In this document: piece after piece, positions 7,014 to 15,384 of the stretch
How the letters are laid out: every line of letters starts with the position of its first letter
Numbering within the stretch: the stretch's first letter is position 1
DNA from: Candidatus Bathyarchaeota archaeon
Lineage (GTDB): Archaea; Thermoproteota; Bathyarchaeia; Bathyarchaeales; Bathycorpusculaceae
Assembly: GCA_026014465.1 (NCBI GenBank)
Contig: JAOZID010000010.1
Location: 402,288-466,287, forward strand
Direction: 5' to 3'
Length of the DNA stretch: 64,000 bases
The notes under the pieces: generated by a model
What the model was told of the DNA's origin: nothing
What the model saw: the letters and a program-made list of their open reading frames with translations, nothing else
The model's database searches: none
Made by a program: the position numbers and the translations under genes

Positions 7014-9461
7014 GTGAGCAGCAAAAAGTTATCTGATGATTCTTCGGGCGAGACCCCGTTTGAGGTTTACGCTAAAACAGGTTTATCCAATCAAGAAGTC
7101 AACAGCAAAATAGAACAGTACGGCTACAACGAGATTCCTGAAAAAAAAGTGAATCCGTACCGCAAGTTTTTGGGTTATTTTTGGGGACCAATTCCGTGGA
7201 TGATAGAAGCCGCGGCGGGTTTGTCCATTGCGATTGCGCATTATGAAGATTTCGCGATAATTTTGACGTTGTTAATTGTGAATGCTGTGGTGGGTTTTTG
7301 GCAAGAACACAAAGCTGACAACGCGATAGAGATGCTCAAAAAACGTTTAGCGCCTAAAGCGCGGGTTTTGCGTGAGGGCAAATGGCAAGAAATCCCGTCA
7401 AGACAGCTGGTTCCAGGCGATATTGTGCGTGTGCGTTTGGGAGATGTTGTGCCTGCTGACGTCAAGTTAATGAAGGGAAACTATGTACTTGCGGATGAAT
7501 CTGCCCTGACAGGAGAGTCCTTGCCAGTTGAAAAACATGCGTCAGACCTTGCCTACGCGAGCTCAATTGTACGGCAAGGAGAAATGGACGGATACGTCGT
7601 AGCAACAGGCATCAGCAGCTTCTTTGGCAAAACCACAAAACTCGTAGGCGAAACCAAAACAGGCAGCCACTTCCAAAAAGCCGTAATGAAAATCGGCAAC
7701 TACCTAATCGTCCTAGCCGTCATAATGGTCGCCATAGTTTTCATGGTAGCGCTTTTCCGCAGCGAAAATTTGCTGGAGATTTTGCAGTTTGCCTTGGTGC
7801 TAACGGTTGCGGCGATTCCCGTGGCGTTGCCGGCGGTTTTGACGGTGACCATGGCTATTGGCGCGGTGGAGTTAGCTAAGAAGGAAGCCATTGTGAGTAA
7901 GTTGGTGGCAATTGAGGAGATGGCAGGCGTGGACGTGCTGTGCTCGGACAAGACGGGAACCATTACCAAAAACGAGCTCACAGTTGCACATGCGAAAACG
8001 TTTGGCGACTTCACAGTTGAAGATGCCCTGCTGTATGGCGCACTGGCTTCACGTGCTGAAAACCACGACCCCATCGACGATGCGGTCATAACCAGAGCCC
8101 GAGCAATCAAAGCCACCGCCGACCAAATAAAAAAATATGAAACCGTCGAGTTCGAACCCTTCGACCCGGTCTCCAAAAAAACTCAAGCCACCCTCAAAAC
8201 CCAAGGCAAAACAGTAAAGGTTTCAAAAGGCGCCCCCCAAGCCATCCTCGCGTTAGCAGCAAACAAAGACGCCATCCAAGACAAAGTAAACGAAACCGTG
8301 AATTCATTTGCCAGTAAAGGACAACGCGCTTTAGGCATCGCAGTAGCAGACGAAAAGGGCAAGTGGCGTTATGTTGGGCTTCTTGCGATTTATGACCCAC
8401 CCCGCGATGACTCTGCGGACACCATAAAAACTGCTCAAAAACTTGGAATGCATGTAAAGATGGTGACAGGCGACCACATAGCTATTGCGCGGCAGATTAG
8501 TCAGGAGGTTAATTTAGGTACGAACGTGTTGCCTGCGGACGCGTTTGTGGACAAATCAGACAGTGAAGCAAAGGGGCTTGTGGAGAACGCGGACGGGTTT
8601 GCACAGGTCTTCCCCGAACACAAATACCGCATCGTACAACTACTCCAAGAACGCGGACACATAGTAGGCATGACAGGAGACGGCGTAAACGATGCGCCTG
8701 CGTTGAAGAAGGCGGATGTGGGCATTGCGGTTGCGGGCGCTACGGATGCGGCGAAATCTGCGGCGGATGTGGTGATTACGCATACGGGTTTGTCGGTTAT
8801 TATTGACACGATAAAGGAGAGCCGCAAAGTTTTCCAGCGCATGCAAAACTACTCAATCTACCGCATAGCCGAAACGGTACGTGTCTTGTTGTTCTTGACG
8901 CTTTCAATTGTAGCCTTCAACTTCTATCCTATAACGGCAGTGATGATTGTCATATTGGCGTTGCTTAACGATTTGCCTATCATGATGATTGCCTATGATA
9001 AAGTAAAAATCCAGGGTAACCCTGTAAGGTGGAACCTGCATGATGTCTTGCTTGTGGCTTCGCTGCTGGGCATCACAGGCGTGTTCACAAGTTTTGGGAT
9101 GCTCTTGATAGGGCTAAACGTGTTCCACTTGGACATGGCGACAATTCAAACGCTCATATTCCTCAAGTTAACCGTCGCAGGACACCTAACCATCTACCTC
9201 GCACGCACAGGCACCCACCACTTCTGGGAACGCCCCTTCCCCGCAGGCATACTCTTTGGCATCACCGAAACCACCCAAATCTTTGGCACACTAATTGCAG
9301 TCTACGGCGTATTCATGGCGCCAATTGGCTGGGAACTAGCTGGGTTTGTCTGGGGCTACGCGTTGCTGGCGTTTTTGATAACTGACACCCTAAAAATACA
9401 CTATTTCCGCCTAATGAAGCACAGCGAAACCAAGTTGAAACGGGTAAATACCGAGTCTTAA
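7014..9461 (+). CDS. P3A-type plasma-membrane proton-transporting ATPase
   Basis: This 815-residue P-type ATPase has all the catalytic motifs: TGES at about residue 166 (actuator domain), DKTGT with the phosphorylated Asp at about 312, and TGDGVNDAP at about 554. The N-terminal part (GLSNQEV..YGYNEIPEKK and the following membrane pair) and the GAVELAKKEAIVSKLVAIEEMAGVDVL-type approach to the phosphorylation site match the plant/fungal P3A proton pumps and their archaeal homologues such as MJ1226. It likely exports protons using ATP. About ten membrane segments are present. GTG at 7014 is preferred over TTG at 7008 because AGAAGG (7001-7006) is correctly spaced only for the former. Confidence 0.92.
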   Translation: MSSKKLSDDSSGETPFEVYAKTGLSNQEVNSKIEQYGYNEIPEKKVNPYRKFLGYFWGPIPWMIEAAAGLSIAIAHYEDFAIILTLLIVNAVVGFWQEHKADNAIEMLKKRLAPKARVLREGKWQEIPSRQLVPGDIVRVRLGDVVPADVKLMKGNYVLADESALTGESLPVEKHASDLAYASSIVRQGEMDGYVVATGISSFFGKTTKLVGETKTGSHFQKAVMKIGNYLIVLAVIMVAIVFMVALFRSENLLEILQFALVLTVAAIPVALPAVLTVTMAIGAVELAKKEAIVSKLVAIEEMAGVDVLCSDKTGTITKNELTVAHAKTFGDFTVEDALLYGALASRAENHDPIDDAVITRARAIKATADQIKKYETVEFEPFDPVSKKTQATLKTQGKTVKVSKGAPQAILALAANKDAIQDKVNETVNSFASKGQRALGIAVADEKGKWRYVGLLAIYDPPRDDSADTIKTAQKLGMHVKMVTGDHIAIARQISQEVNLGTNVLPADAFVDKSDSEAKGLVENADGFAQVFPEHKYRIVQLLQERGHIVGMTGDGVNDAPALKKADVGIAVAGATDAAKSAADVVITHTGLSVIIDTIKESRKVFQRMQNYSIYRIAETVRVLLFLTLSIVAFNFYPITAVMIVILALLNDLPIMMIAYDKVKIQGNPVRWNLHDVLLVASLLGITGVFTSFGMLLIGLNVFHLDMATIQTLIFLKLTVAGHLTIYLARTGTHHFWERPFPAGILFGITETTQIFGTLIAVYGVFMAPIGWELAGFVWGYALLAFLITDTLKIHYFRLMKHSETKLKRVNTES

Positions 9462-9535
9462 GGCTGCTGGCGGGGATTTGCATAACGCTTTAATTGGAAA
9501 GTGTTGTATTGGGTAGTTAGAAAAAGGAGATTAGT

Positions 9536-9769
9536 ATGCCTAGAGCGTTTGTGCTGATAAATGTTGAATCAGGCGCCGAAGATGAAGTTCTAACAGAACT
9601 AAGGAGCCTTAACTTTGTGGAAGAATCCTACTTCTCTTACGGAGTATACGACATCATAGCAAAAGTGCACGCGGACACCATGGAGCAACTAAAAGAAATG
9701 GTTACGTTAAACGTCAGGACTCTTCCAAAAGTCAGGTCAACCTTGACGCTGATCATGATGGAAGAGTAA
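9536..9769 (+). CDS. Stand-alone RAM (Lrp/AsnC ligand-binding) domain protein
   Basis: The 77-residue protein consists only of the RAM fold of Lrp/AsnC regulators (RAFVLINVESGAEDEVLTELRSLNFVEESYFSYGVYDIIAKV) and has no DNA-binding helix-turn-helix. Such small proteins can bind amino acids or pair with full-length Lrp proteins. AAAGGAG stands 8 bases before the ATG. A full-length Lrp gene is encoded 600 bases away on the other strand, so an interaction is possible but unproven. Confidence 0.85.
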   Translation: MPRAFVLINVESGAEDEVLTELRSLNFVEESYFSYGVYDIIAKVHADTMEQLKEMVTLNVRTLPKVRSTLTLIMMEE

Positions 9770-9780
9770 CAACGCAGCCA

Positions 9781-9803
9781 ACTTTTTCTTCATGTTTTTT
9801 CTT
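9781..9803 (+). terminator. U-rich terminator between convergent genes
   Basis: The plus strand reads CTTTTTCTTCATGTTTTTTC right after the RAM-domain gene. This is a double oligo-T tract as used by archaeal RNA polymerase for termination. Confidence 0.5.
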
Positions 9804-9804
9804 G

Positions 9805-10350
9805 CTACGACTTAACAGTAATGTTGAGTTTAGTTAGGTTTTCTTTGATTTCCACACGGAAATTCATGGCAGAGAAGAATTCTTCAAGGAAGATGCGCAC
9901 GAACTTTTTGGGTGTTTCTGACCCGAAAATCAACGTGAATTCCTTGTCGGAGTTTTTGGTTAAACGGTAAAAGTTGCAGACTTCAAGGCGCGTTAGAATT
10001 TCCTCTGGAGAGCGTACCTTACTTTTTAGCTGTTCGTGATGGGCGCGGGCAACTTCGCGGTGTTCGTTCCAGAATTTTTCTTGGTCAGGACAGTTTTCGA
10101 TGAGCCGCAAAAACAAGAGCCAGTGGTCGTTGTCAAGAATTAAGTGCTCACCGTCAAGAAGCAAGTCCATATACGCGTAGACTTTCTTGCGCACTGCAGG
10201 ATCAGTTAATGCGTTGTTGTCATAGTAGAATCTTAGGGCGCGGCGCATTATCTCACTGTTTGACATGTCGGTTTCTTCACTGATTTTCTCCAGCAAAGTT
10301 GTAGTTGGCTGGTCAAATGCGACGGTTATTCGTGTGGGGTTTTTGGGCAT
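9805..10350 (-). CDS. Ribbon-helix-helix regulator with C-terminal sensor-like domain
   Basis: Residues 1-48 of this 181-residue protein form a CopG/MetJ-type ribbon-helix-helix DNA-binding module (TRITVAFDQPTTTLLEKIS followed by SNSEIMRRALRFYY). The remaining 130 residues are an alpha/beta domain I cannot name, ending with an RVEIKENLTKLNITVK strand pair. It is probably an archaeal transcription factor. The gene ends 14 bases before the Lrp gene on the same strand, so the two regulators may share a transcript. Confidence 0.75.
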   Translation of the reverse strand: MPKNPTRITVAFDQPTTTLLEKISEETDMSNSEIMRRALRFYYDNNALTDPAVRKKVYAYMDLLLDGEHLILDNDHWLLFLRLIENCPDQEKFWNEHREVARAHHEQLKSKVRSPEEILTRLEVCNFYRLTKNSDKEFTLIFGSETPKKFVRIFLEEFFSAMNFRVEIKENLTKLNITVKS

Positions 10351-10364
10351 GTTACTTCACATTT

Positions 10365-10823
10365 TTATGGTTTGAAGTTAGGGGGCAGCAGGATTCTAAA
10401 GTCCTCTTTGACGGTGTTTAACGCGACGTTCATGGTTGCGCGTTTGATGTTGGGCATAGCTGCTAGGTGCTTCATGTATTTGCTTAGGGTTTCTCGGTCG
10501 GTAAACTTGGCTATGACCACGGCGTCAAAATCTCCTGTTACTTCATATACACTAATTACATTCTTGTCCTGAGATATTTTCTTTGCTACAGGAGCTAAGT
10601 AGCCGCTTTGGGCTTTTACGAAGATTATAGCTGTCAGGGAAAAACCCAGTTTTGATGAGTCAATTCTTGCGCTGTAACCTTTTATTAGACCTTGGGCTTC
10701 CAAATGTTTTACGCGGTTATAGGCGGTTCCAACTGAAATATCCACTTTGCGGGCTAGTTTATTGAAGCTCAGTTTGGCGTTTTCCTGAAGCGTTCTGAGA
10801 ATTTTGCAGTCCACAGCATCCAT
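10365..10823 (-). CDS. Lrp/AsnC family transcriptional regulator
   Basis: This 152-residue regulator starts at MDAVDCKILRTLQENAKLSFNKLARK, the normal beginning of an AsnC-type helix-turn-helix. The RAM domain follows from about residue 65 (LTAIIFVKAQSG to IKRATMNVALNTV). An upstream extension of the reading frame is low-complexity and unlikely to be translated. A TATA-like TTTATATTA on the minus strand near 10900-10908 would give a leader of about 50 bases. Next to it are a RHH regulator downstream and a long G/T-rich leader region upstream. Confidence 0.85.
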   Translation of the reverse strand: MDAVDCKILRTLQENAKLSFNKLARKVDISVGTAYNRVKHLEAQGLIKGYSARIDSSKLGFSLTAIIFVKAQSGYLAPVAKKISQDKNVISVYEVTGDFDAVVIAKFTDRETLSKYMKHLAAMPNIKRATMNVALNTVKEDFRILLPPNFKP

Positions 10824-11155
10824 GTCTTCTGTGGGGTCTGCAGGAGAAAGCACAGCTCGAACCACAACATACACCCGAAACAAGTGTCCAATAGCACAAA
10901 GATAATATAAACATTTCTTCACCCAAACCAAATAAACACGCACACAAATCCACAATAACCAAAAAACACTCAACAAACATCCGAAAAACAGACGCACAAA
11001 CAACACAACACAAAACCACAAACCAAACCCCACACCAACCTAATAGCAGCCTATTAGGCTCCAAATTTTAATTCTATGCAGAAACCATAGGGGGAGGGGG
11101 TAGGTCTACTTCTGTAAACTGCAGGCAAAAACTGCGAAGACAAAACAGTGGATGT
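10824..11155. other. Gene-free region with a strand-biased tract and repeat copy A
   Basis: From about 10919 to 11040 the plus strand is almost only A and C (G/T on the transcribed strand of the Lrp gene). Next to it lies an inverted repeat, CCTAATAG-cagc-CTATTAGG (11039-11058), and then one copy of the C-rich dispersed repeat in minus orientation. The Lrp promoter is probably at the left end (about 10900). Confidence 0.5.
11039..11109 (-). repeat. Dispersed C-rich intergenic repeat, copy A
   Basis: On the minus strand this reads GTAGACC, then CCCCCTCCCCC, then TATGGTTTCTGCATA and an A/T-rich AATTAAAA, ending in an inverted repeat CCTAATAG/CTATTAGG. The same order of blocks occurs at 23513-23578 and 30385-30452. 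It lies downstream of the acetyltransferase gene and upstream of the Lrp gene. Function unknown. Confidence 0.65.
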
Positions 11156-11638
11156 TTAGAGTTTCTTGCTCATTACGTAGGCGTTTTCGCCGTCGGAGTA
11201 GTAGCCGTTTATGGTTTTGGTTATGTCTAGGCCTGCTTTTTTGTAGAGGTTGATGCCGATGTCGTTTGTGACGCGGACTTCAAGGTAGATTTGTTTGGCT
11301 TTGTAGTGTGCCATGCCTTCCATGGCTTTTTTGATCAGGGCGGAGGCTACGCCTTGGCGTCGGGCAGGGGGCAAAACTGCTATGGAGACTACGTGTCCTT
11401 TGCGGATTAACCCGCTTAAGCCAAAGTTGCCCAAGCCAACTTCGATGCGGCACATGATATAACCTGCGATGACGCCTTTTTCTTCTGCCACGATAAAGGT
11501 TTCAGGAAAACGCTTATGCAAGTCCATAAAGAACATGTCAGTGTAGTTTTCGGGTAAACAAAAACGGTTAATCCGCATAACTGCCTGTAAATCATCAGGC
11601 TTGAACTTTCGCAACTTGAACACTTGTTGCATCTTCAT
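11156..11638 (-). CDS. rimI: GNAT N-acetyltransferase, RimI/Ard1-like
   Basis: The 160-residue GNAT-fold protein carries the acetyl-CoA binding segment VVSIAVLPPARRQGVASALI (R-x-x-G-x-A type) around residues 85-104, followed by QIYLEVRVTNDIGINLYKKAGL, the typical RimI/Ard1 end. Archaeal members acetylate protein N-termini in the cytoplasm. It is transcribed alone or with the Lrp gene 330 bases downstream. The first ATG is used; a second ATG two codons later is equally possible. Confidence 0.87.
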   Translation of the reverse strand: MKMQQVFKLRKFKPDDLQAVMRINRFCLPENYTDMFFMDLHKRFPETFIVAEEKGVIAGYIMCRIEVGLGNFGLSGLIRKGHVVSIAVLPPARRQGVASALIKKAMEGMAHYKAKQIYLEVRVTNDIGINLYKKAGLDITKTINGYYSDGENAYVMSKKL

Positions 11639-11695
11639 TGTATCCTACCAGTTTTCCATATTGAACTTAAACATTATGTTTTAGCGTTCCACACA

Positions 11696-12967
11696 TTAGT
11701 TGTCGGCGGCTTTAACGGTGGGTAAGACGCAGTTTCCGTGGGGTATGGTCCAGACGCGTGCGGCTCTGCCTACGATGTTGAAGGCTTCGTTTAGGGCTTC
11801 GTTCACGGCGCGAGCGGTTTTCATTTTGAATATGTTAGATGCATAGTAATCAGGCAAAGAGGAAACCAGGATGATTTGGTGGTTTTGCAGGGCTTTTAGC
11901 AGGTAATACGCTTTGTGTCCGCCCAAGACGAAGTTGCGTTTGATTTCGCGTTCGGCTTGTTTTACGTCTGAGAAACGACTCATCCAGTCGTAAAAGTTTT
12001 GGTTCCCATGACCTTCCGCGCATTCAGCAACCAACACGATAATGCCGCCGCGTTTCACAACTTCCAACGCGCCATCCACAGCCTTGTACGCCTGATACAG
12101 ATTCATGTCCGAGGGGGCGCCTCCGCAGCTAACAACCACAATCTCAGCTCGGCGGTCAACAGATACACGAAACATTTCATCAACCAGCTTGACGCCCTCC
12201 ATGAACGCCGCCTCCAAATCCCCCGCAAACGCCGCCACTACCTCGTCCTTGCTGTTGGCAACCACGTTCACAATGAAATCAACTTTTGCCATCTTGGCGG
12301 CTTCGGTCATGTCTTCATGCACGGGGTTTCCCTCCAAGACGCCTGTTCGCGCAGAAGCCTTGAGCATCATCGCATGGTTATGCTTGATTGTTTCTTCCCC
12401 GGCAACAGCAGGCAAAACGCTTTTTCGCCCTCCCCCATAACCCGCATAGTAATGAAAACCCACATCGCCTAGCAGTACCCTAACGTCTGCTTCGGCAAAA
12501 ACGCGGTTCACCATGACTTTGTTTCCGCTGCTTGTGGTTCCTAAATGCACCAAATCGTCTGCGCGGCAGTTATGGCTAATTACCGTGACTCTGTTGACGG
12601 CTTCTTCGCCTAAAAGTTTGAAGGCTTCCTCTGGGGTTACGGGGCGGTGGGTGCCGCAGCCAAAAATCACGGTTACCGCTTCGTCTTTTACGCCTGCTTT
12701 GTTGAGTTCCGCAAGCACGGGCAACAGCATGACTTCGCTGGGGGCTTTTCGGGTAGCATCATCCACGACTATAGCAACTTTGCTGTCGGGCTGGGCGATT
12801 TCGCTTAACCGTTTGGTGCCTATGGGTTCGTTGAGGGCGCGTTCAACTTCGGCTTTTGCGTCAGGGCAACCCTCGCGTTCGTTAGGTTCAATGGAGCCCA
12901 AAAAGTTGCGGGCAGGAACCCTAACGCACACATCAGTTTTTCCATAAGGCAACCAAACATCAACCAT
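11696..12967 (-). CDS. larA: LarA-family protein (nickel-dependent lactate racemase-like)
   Basis: The 423-residue protein follows the LarA family along its whole length: VVDDATRKAPS early, the nickel/substrate region GTHRPVTPEEA, then GYGGGRKSVLPAVAGEETIKHNH, which includes the lysine that carries the nickel-pincer cofactor in the Lactobacillus enzyme, and a C-terminal SSLPDY..SNIFKMKTA. LarA interconverts lactate enantiomers, but the family is broad and other 2-hydroxyacids are possible substrates. No larB, larC or larE cofactor genes are in the window. The start is ATG at 12967. Confidence 0.85.
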   Translation of the reverse strand: MVDVWLPYGKTDVCVRVPARNFLGSIEPNEREGCPDAKAEVERALNEPIGTKRLSEIAQPDSKVAIVVDDATRKAPSEVMLLPVLAELNKAGVKDEAVTVIFGCGTHRPVTPEEAFKLLGEEAVNRVTVISHNCRADDLVHLGTTSSGNKVMVNRVFAEADVRVLLGDVGFHYYAGYGGGRKSVLPAVAGEETIKHNHAMMLKASARTGVLEGNPVHEDMTEAAKMAKVDFIVNVVANSKDEVVAAFAGDLEAAFMEGVKLVDEMFRVSVDRRAEIVVVSCGGAPSDMNLYQAYKAVDGALEVVKRGGIIVLVAECAEGHGNQNFYDWMSRFSDVKQAEREIKRNFVLGGHKAYYLLKALQNHQIILVSSLPDYYASNIFKMKTARAVNEALNEAFNIVGRAARVWTIPHGNCVLPTVKAADN

Positions 12968-13077
12968 GAAGCATCACGTTATAAATAGAAAACACGCCAA
13001 AAGAATCTATTAAGCCTTATCAAACAAAACCGCAAAACACCTAACACCGCCGCCTAAACAGACAAAACAGGGAAAGT

Positions 13078-13848
13078 TTAGAAGTTGAGGTTCATGATAT
13101 CGGCGAGGATTTTTTTCCAGATAGCTTCAATGTCGTCGGTTTGAGCTACGAACACGGGAACATCTACGACCTCGAGCATCTCGAAATCGTTGGGTCCGTT
13201 ACCTACACCAAAGGTTTTGACTTGACCAAATTCTTGGAAGTACAGCCGTTTGAGCAGCTCTACAGCGGTTCCTTTGCTGTGTCGCCCAGTTAAATGAGAG
13301 TACCTATCGCCCTTGGTTACACGCAACCCTTGAGCTTCCAAGGCGGCAAATAGTTTTTTTTCGTCACCTTCTACTACGCGGAAGGGTTCATCGTACTCGC
13401 GTGCTTTAGCTAGCTCCGCAAGCCCCAAAGGCAAACCAGTATCCTCTGCGACTTCTTTCACGCTCAAATCGCCAAACCCAATCACCTTGCTGCTTGTTTG
13501 CTGCTGTGCTTTCTCAAGCTTACTGCGCAGTTCAGCATACGGGACGCCAAGCTCAATTACATCGTGGGTGGGGGTTTTTTTGGCAAAGCTATATTCTGAT
13601 TTGAAGTAGCCGTGGGGCACAAAAATTGCGGCGCCGTTTTCTGAAATAAACGGGTCGTGTACGTTCATTTCGCAAGTGTAGAATTCGATTTCTTTGCGGG
13701 TTTTGCTGCTGGCAAAAACTACTGACGTGTCAAGAGAGAGGAGGTGGTTGATGGTGGCGTTTACTTCGCTGTAGCTGTATTCGTGGGTTAGCAAGGTGCC
13801 GTCAAGGTCGGTGAAGACTACTGCTTTTTGGGGTTGGCTAGGTTTCAA
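13078..13848 (-). CDS. HAD phosphatase for glucosyl/mannosyl-3-phosphoglycerate
   Basis: A 256-residue HAD enzyme of the mannosyl-3-phosphoglycerate phosphatase family. Motif I is FTDLDGTLL at residues 12-20, motif II VVFASSK, and the end motif is GVGNGPNDFEML. It removes phosphate from glucosyl- or mannosyl-3-phosphoglycerate to give the compatible solute. The start is TTG at 13848 with AAGGAG eight bases upstream; this overlaps the end of the synthase gene by 11 bases, so the two are coupled. Since the upstream synthase looks like GpgS, the product is likely glucosylglycerate. Confidence 0.87.
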   Translation of the reverse strand: MKPSQPQKAVVFTDLDGTLLTHEYSYSEVNATINHLLSLDTSVVFASSKTRKEIEFYTCEMNVHDPFISENGAAIFVPHGYFKSEYSFAKKTPTHDVIELGVPYAELRSKLEKAQQQTSSKVIGFGDLSVKEVAEDTGLPLGLAELAKAREYDEPFRVVEGDEKKLFAALEAQGLRVTKGDRYSHLTGRHSKGTAVELLKRLYFQEFGQVKTFGVGNGPNDFEMLEVVDVPVFVAQTDDIEAIWKKILADIMNLNF

Positions 13849-15022
13849 CGGCTGCGCTCCTTAGGCGTTCTCGGGCATCAGGCATAACTGATAGCGTACG
13901 TAGCCAGTCGGGCAGCTGCGCAGAGGTGGGTTTGTTGAGGTACTGCTGTCCGCCTTCCATTATAACCCGCGACAATGCTTCTACGCTGCTTTCTTCACTG
14001 TGCCTGTCAAAGATTAAGTCGTTGCACAGGGCATCGGCGGCGTACTGGCGCACTCGGTCTTGGGCGAAACGGCGGTAAATAACCTGCAAGCTAAGCAGAA
14101 ACGGCAAAGACACGTTAATGCCGTCGGTTTCAGTTAAGGTGCGGAAGATGGTGATTAAGCTGTTGCCCGCGGTTTTTAGCAGTTCGTCTTGGTTCATAGC
14201 TTTGTGTTTGTGGTCGAAAAAGCCCATGTCCACTTCGCAGATGCGTTTGGCAGAGACGTTTCGGTATAGTTCGGCGAGCATGCCGATTTCAAAGCCCCAG
14301 TCGCCTGGAATGCGCAGGTTCAAAGCTAAATCGCTGTATATGGCAACTTCCCCCGCCAACGGGTACCTGAATGATTGCAGGTATCGGATGAACGTGGATT
14401 TATGTCCTGTTTTCTTTTGCAGAGCCTCCAGAAGGGGGTTGATGAATAAACGGTAGATGCGTCCGTACATTCGTCGGCGTTCTAGGTTTACGCGGGCGTA
14501 GTAGCCTTTGCAAAATGAGAAATCCAGTTGGGGTTCAACAACTGAGTACAGCAGCTTGGTGGGTATCAGTTCCGTGTAAGAAACAATGTCGGCATCATGT
14601 ATGGCTATGGCGTGCAAATCCAGCGAAGCTATGCCAATTGCCATCCAAACGTCTTTGCCTTTGCCACGAGACGCCGTAACGTCTAAGCCTTTGCTTTTGA
14701 GTTCTTCTAGGACGGTTGCGACGTCGGGGTTGTTGCACCAGAGCAGTTCGTAGGGCAAATCAAAACGTGACAGAATCTGATGTGCTAAACGGTATTCTTG
14801 GGGGGAAGCCGAAAGCGCGATGAAGACTTTTTTGAGGTAGTCACAGCCGTTTAAGCCTTCAACTATCTCTTTGAACGTGGGGTTGGTTAAGTCGCTTCCG
14901 ATAACGGGAATAATAACTCCTGAGGGATACTTGTGGCTTAGATTCTTTAGTCGACTTTTTAGCACGTCAGCTTTTATGTCAAAATCATGAATCCTAGTTA
15001 TTCTACCTTGATCAACATCCAT
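13838..15022 (-). CDS. gpgS: Glucosyl-3-phosphoglycerate synthase
   Basis: The 394-residue GT-A glycosyltransferase has an AIHDADIVSYTE acceptor/metal segment near residue 160 and the signature PLAGEVAIYSD..IPGDWGFEIGMLAE near 240-275, which is typical of GpgS rather than of MpgS. It transfers glucose from an NDP-glucose to 3-phosphoglycerate, the first step to glucosylglycerate, a protective solute. GGGGAG lies 9 bases before the cluster TGTAATGTATGG, and ATG 15022 is used. The coupled phosphatase gene follows directly. Mannosyl specificity cannot be excluded from sequence alone. Confidence 0.85.
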   Translation of the reverse strand: MDVDQGRITRIHDFDIKADVLKSRLKNLSHKYPSGVIIPVIGSDLTNPTFKEIVEGLNGCDYLKKVFIALSASPQEYRLAHQILSRFDLPYELLWCNNPDVATVLEELKSKGLDVTASRGKGKDVWMAIGIASLDLHAIAIHDADIVSYTELIPTKLLYSVVEPQLDFSFCKGYYARVNLERRRMYGRIYRLFINPLLEALQKKTGHKSTFIRYLQSFRYPLAGEVAIYSDLALNLRIPGDWGFEIGMLAELYRNVSAKRICEVDMGFFDHKHKAMNQDELLKTAGNSLITIFRTLTETDGINVSLPFLLSLQVIYRRFAQDRVRQYAADALCNDLIFDRHSEESSVEALSRVIMEGGQQYLNKPTSAQLPDWLRTLSVMPDARERLRSAAVET

Positions 15023-15086
15023 ACATTACACTCCCCTTCAAAGATAAATACAGGAAATAGGTTGATGATAATGTACTAAAGCAATA

Positions 15087-15094
15087 TTTATAAG
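15087..15094 (+). promoter_or_regulatory. TATA box for the small ORF at 15165
   Basis: TTTATAAG in an AT-rich setting. Transcription would start near 15115-15120, giving a leader of about 45-50 bases to a well-placed GGAG and ATG. Confidence 0.5.
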
Positions 15095-15164
15095 CGTTCA
15101 CAGCGCTGCTAATGAGTTTGATCATGCTAAGTGGCGAACTTGTGCGAGTTCAGGAGAACAAAAA

Positions 15165-15341
15165 ATGGGCGAAAGAGGGGCAATTAACGCTATGCAAAGT
15201 GCAGGCGTAAACTCTCAGCAGGTTACAAGTCGTTCCACACACCAATTTTACAGCCAAAACAAAAACCCCTGCAGCGCACAGGTATTTTTCGCCGCCATGT
15301 CTCTCAAAAACATGAATGGGCAATATGCAAGCCCAGCATAA
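15165..15341 (+). CDS. Small ORF, 58 residues, unknown function
   Basis: A short open frame starting MGERGAINAMQSAGVNS and ending NGQYASPA. It is supported by GGAG (15153-15156) eight bases before the ATG and by a TATA box at 15087-15094. Its composition (many Gln, Ser, Asn and Ala, one Cys) does not resemble a known family, and no membrane segment or metal motif is visible. It precedes the exchanger gene by 44 bases and could be co-transcribed with it, possibly as a leader peptide. Whether it is translated is uncertain. Confidence 0.4.
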   Translation: MGERGAINAMQSAGVNSQQVTSRSTHQFYSQNKNPCSAQVFFAAMSLKNMNGQYASPA

Positions 15342-15384
15342 ACAAGGTTTTTAAAACAAAAACAAATCTGGAGGAACATAAGGC

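Noticed and set aside
12105-12440. Open frames on the plus strand opposite larA
   Set aside because: Shadow frames caused by codon bias of the real gene; composition is unlike protein.
15112-15128. GAGTTTGATCATG resembles the 5' end of bacterial 16S rRNA
   Set aside because: The match is only 13 bases, archaeal 16S starts differently, and the following sequence does not continue as rRNA. It is probably chance.
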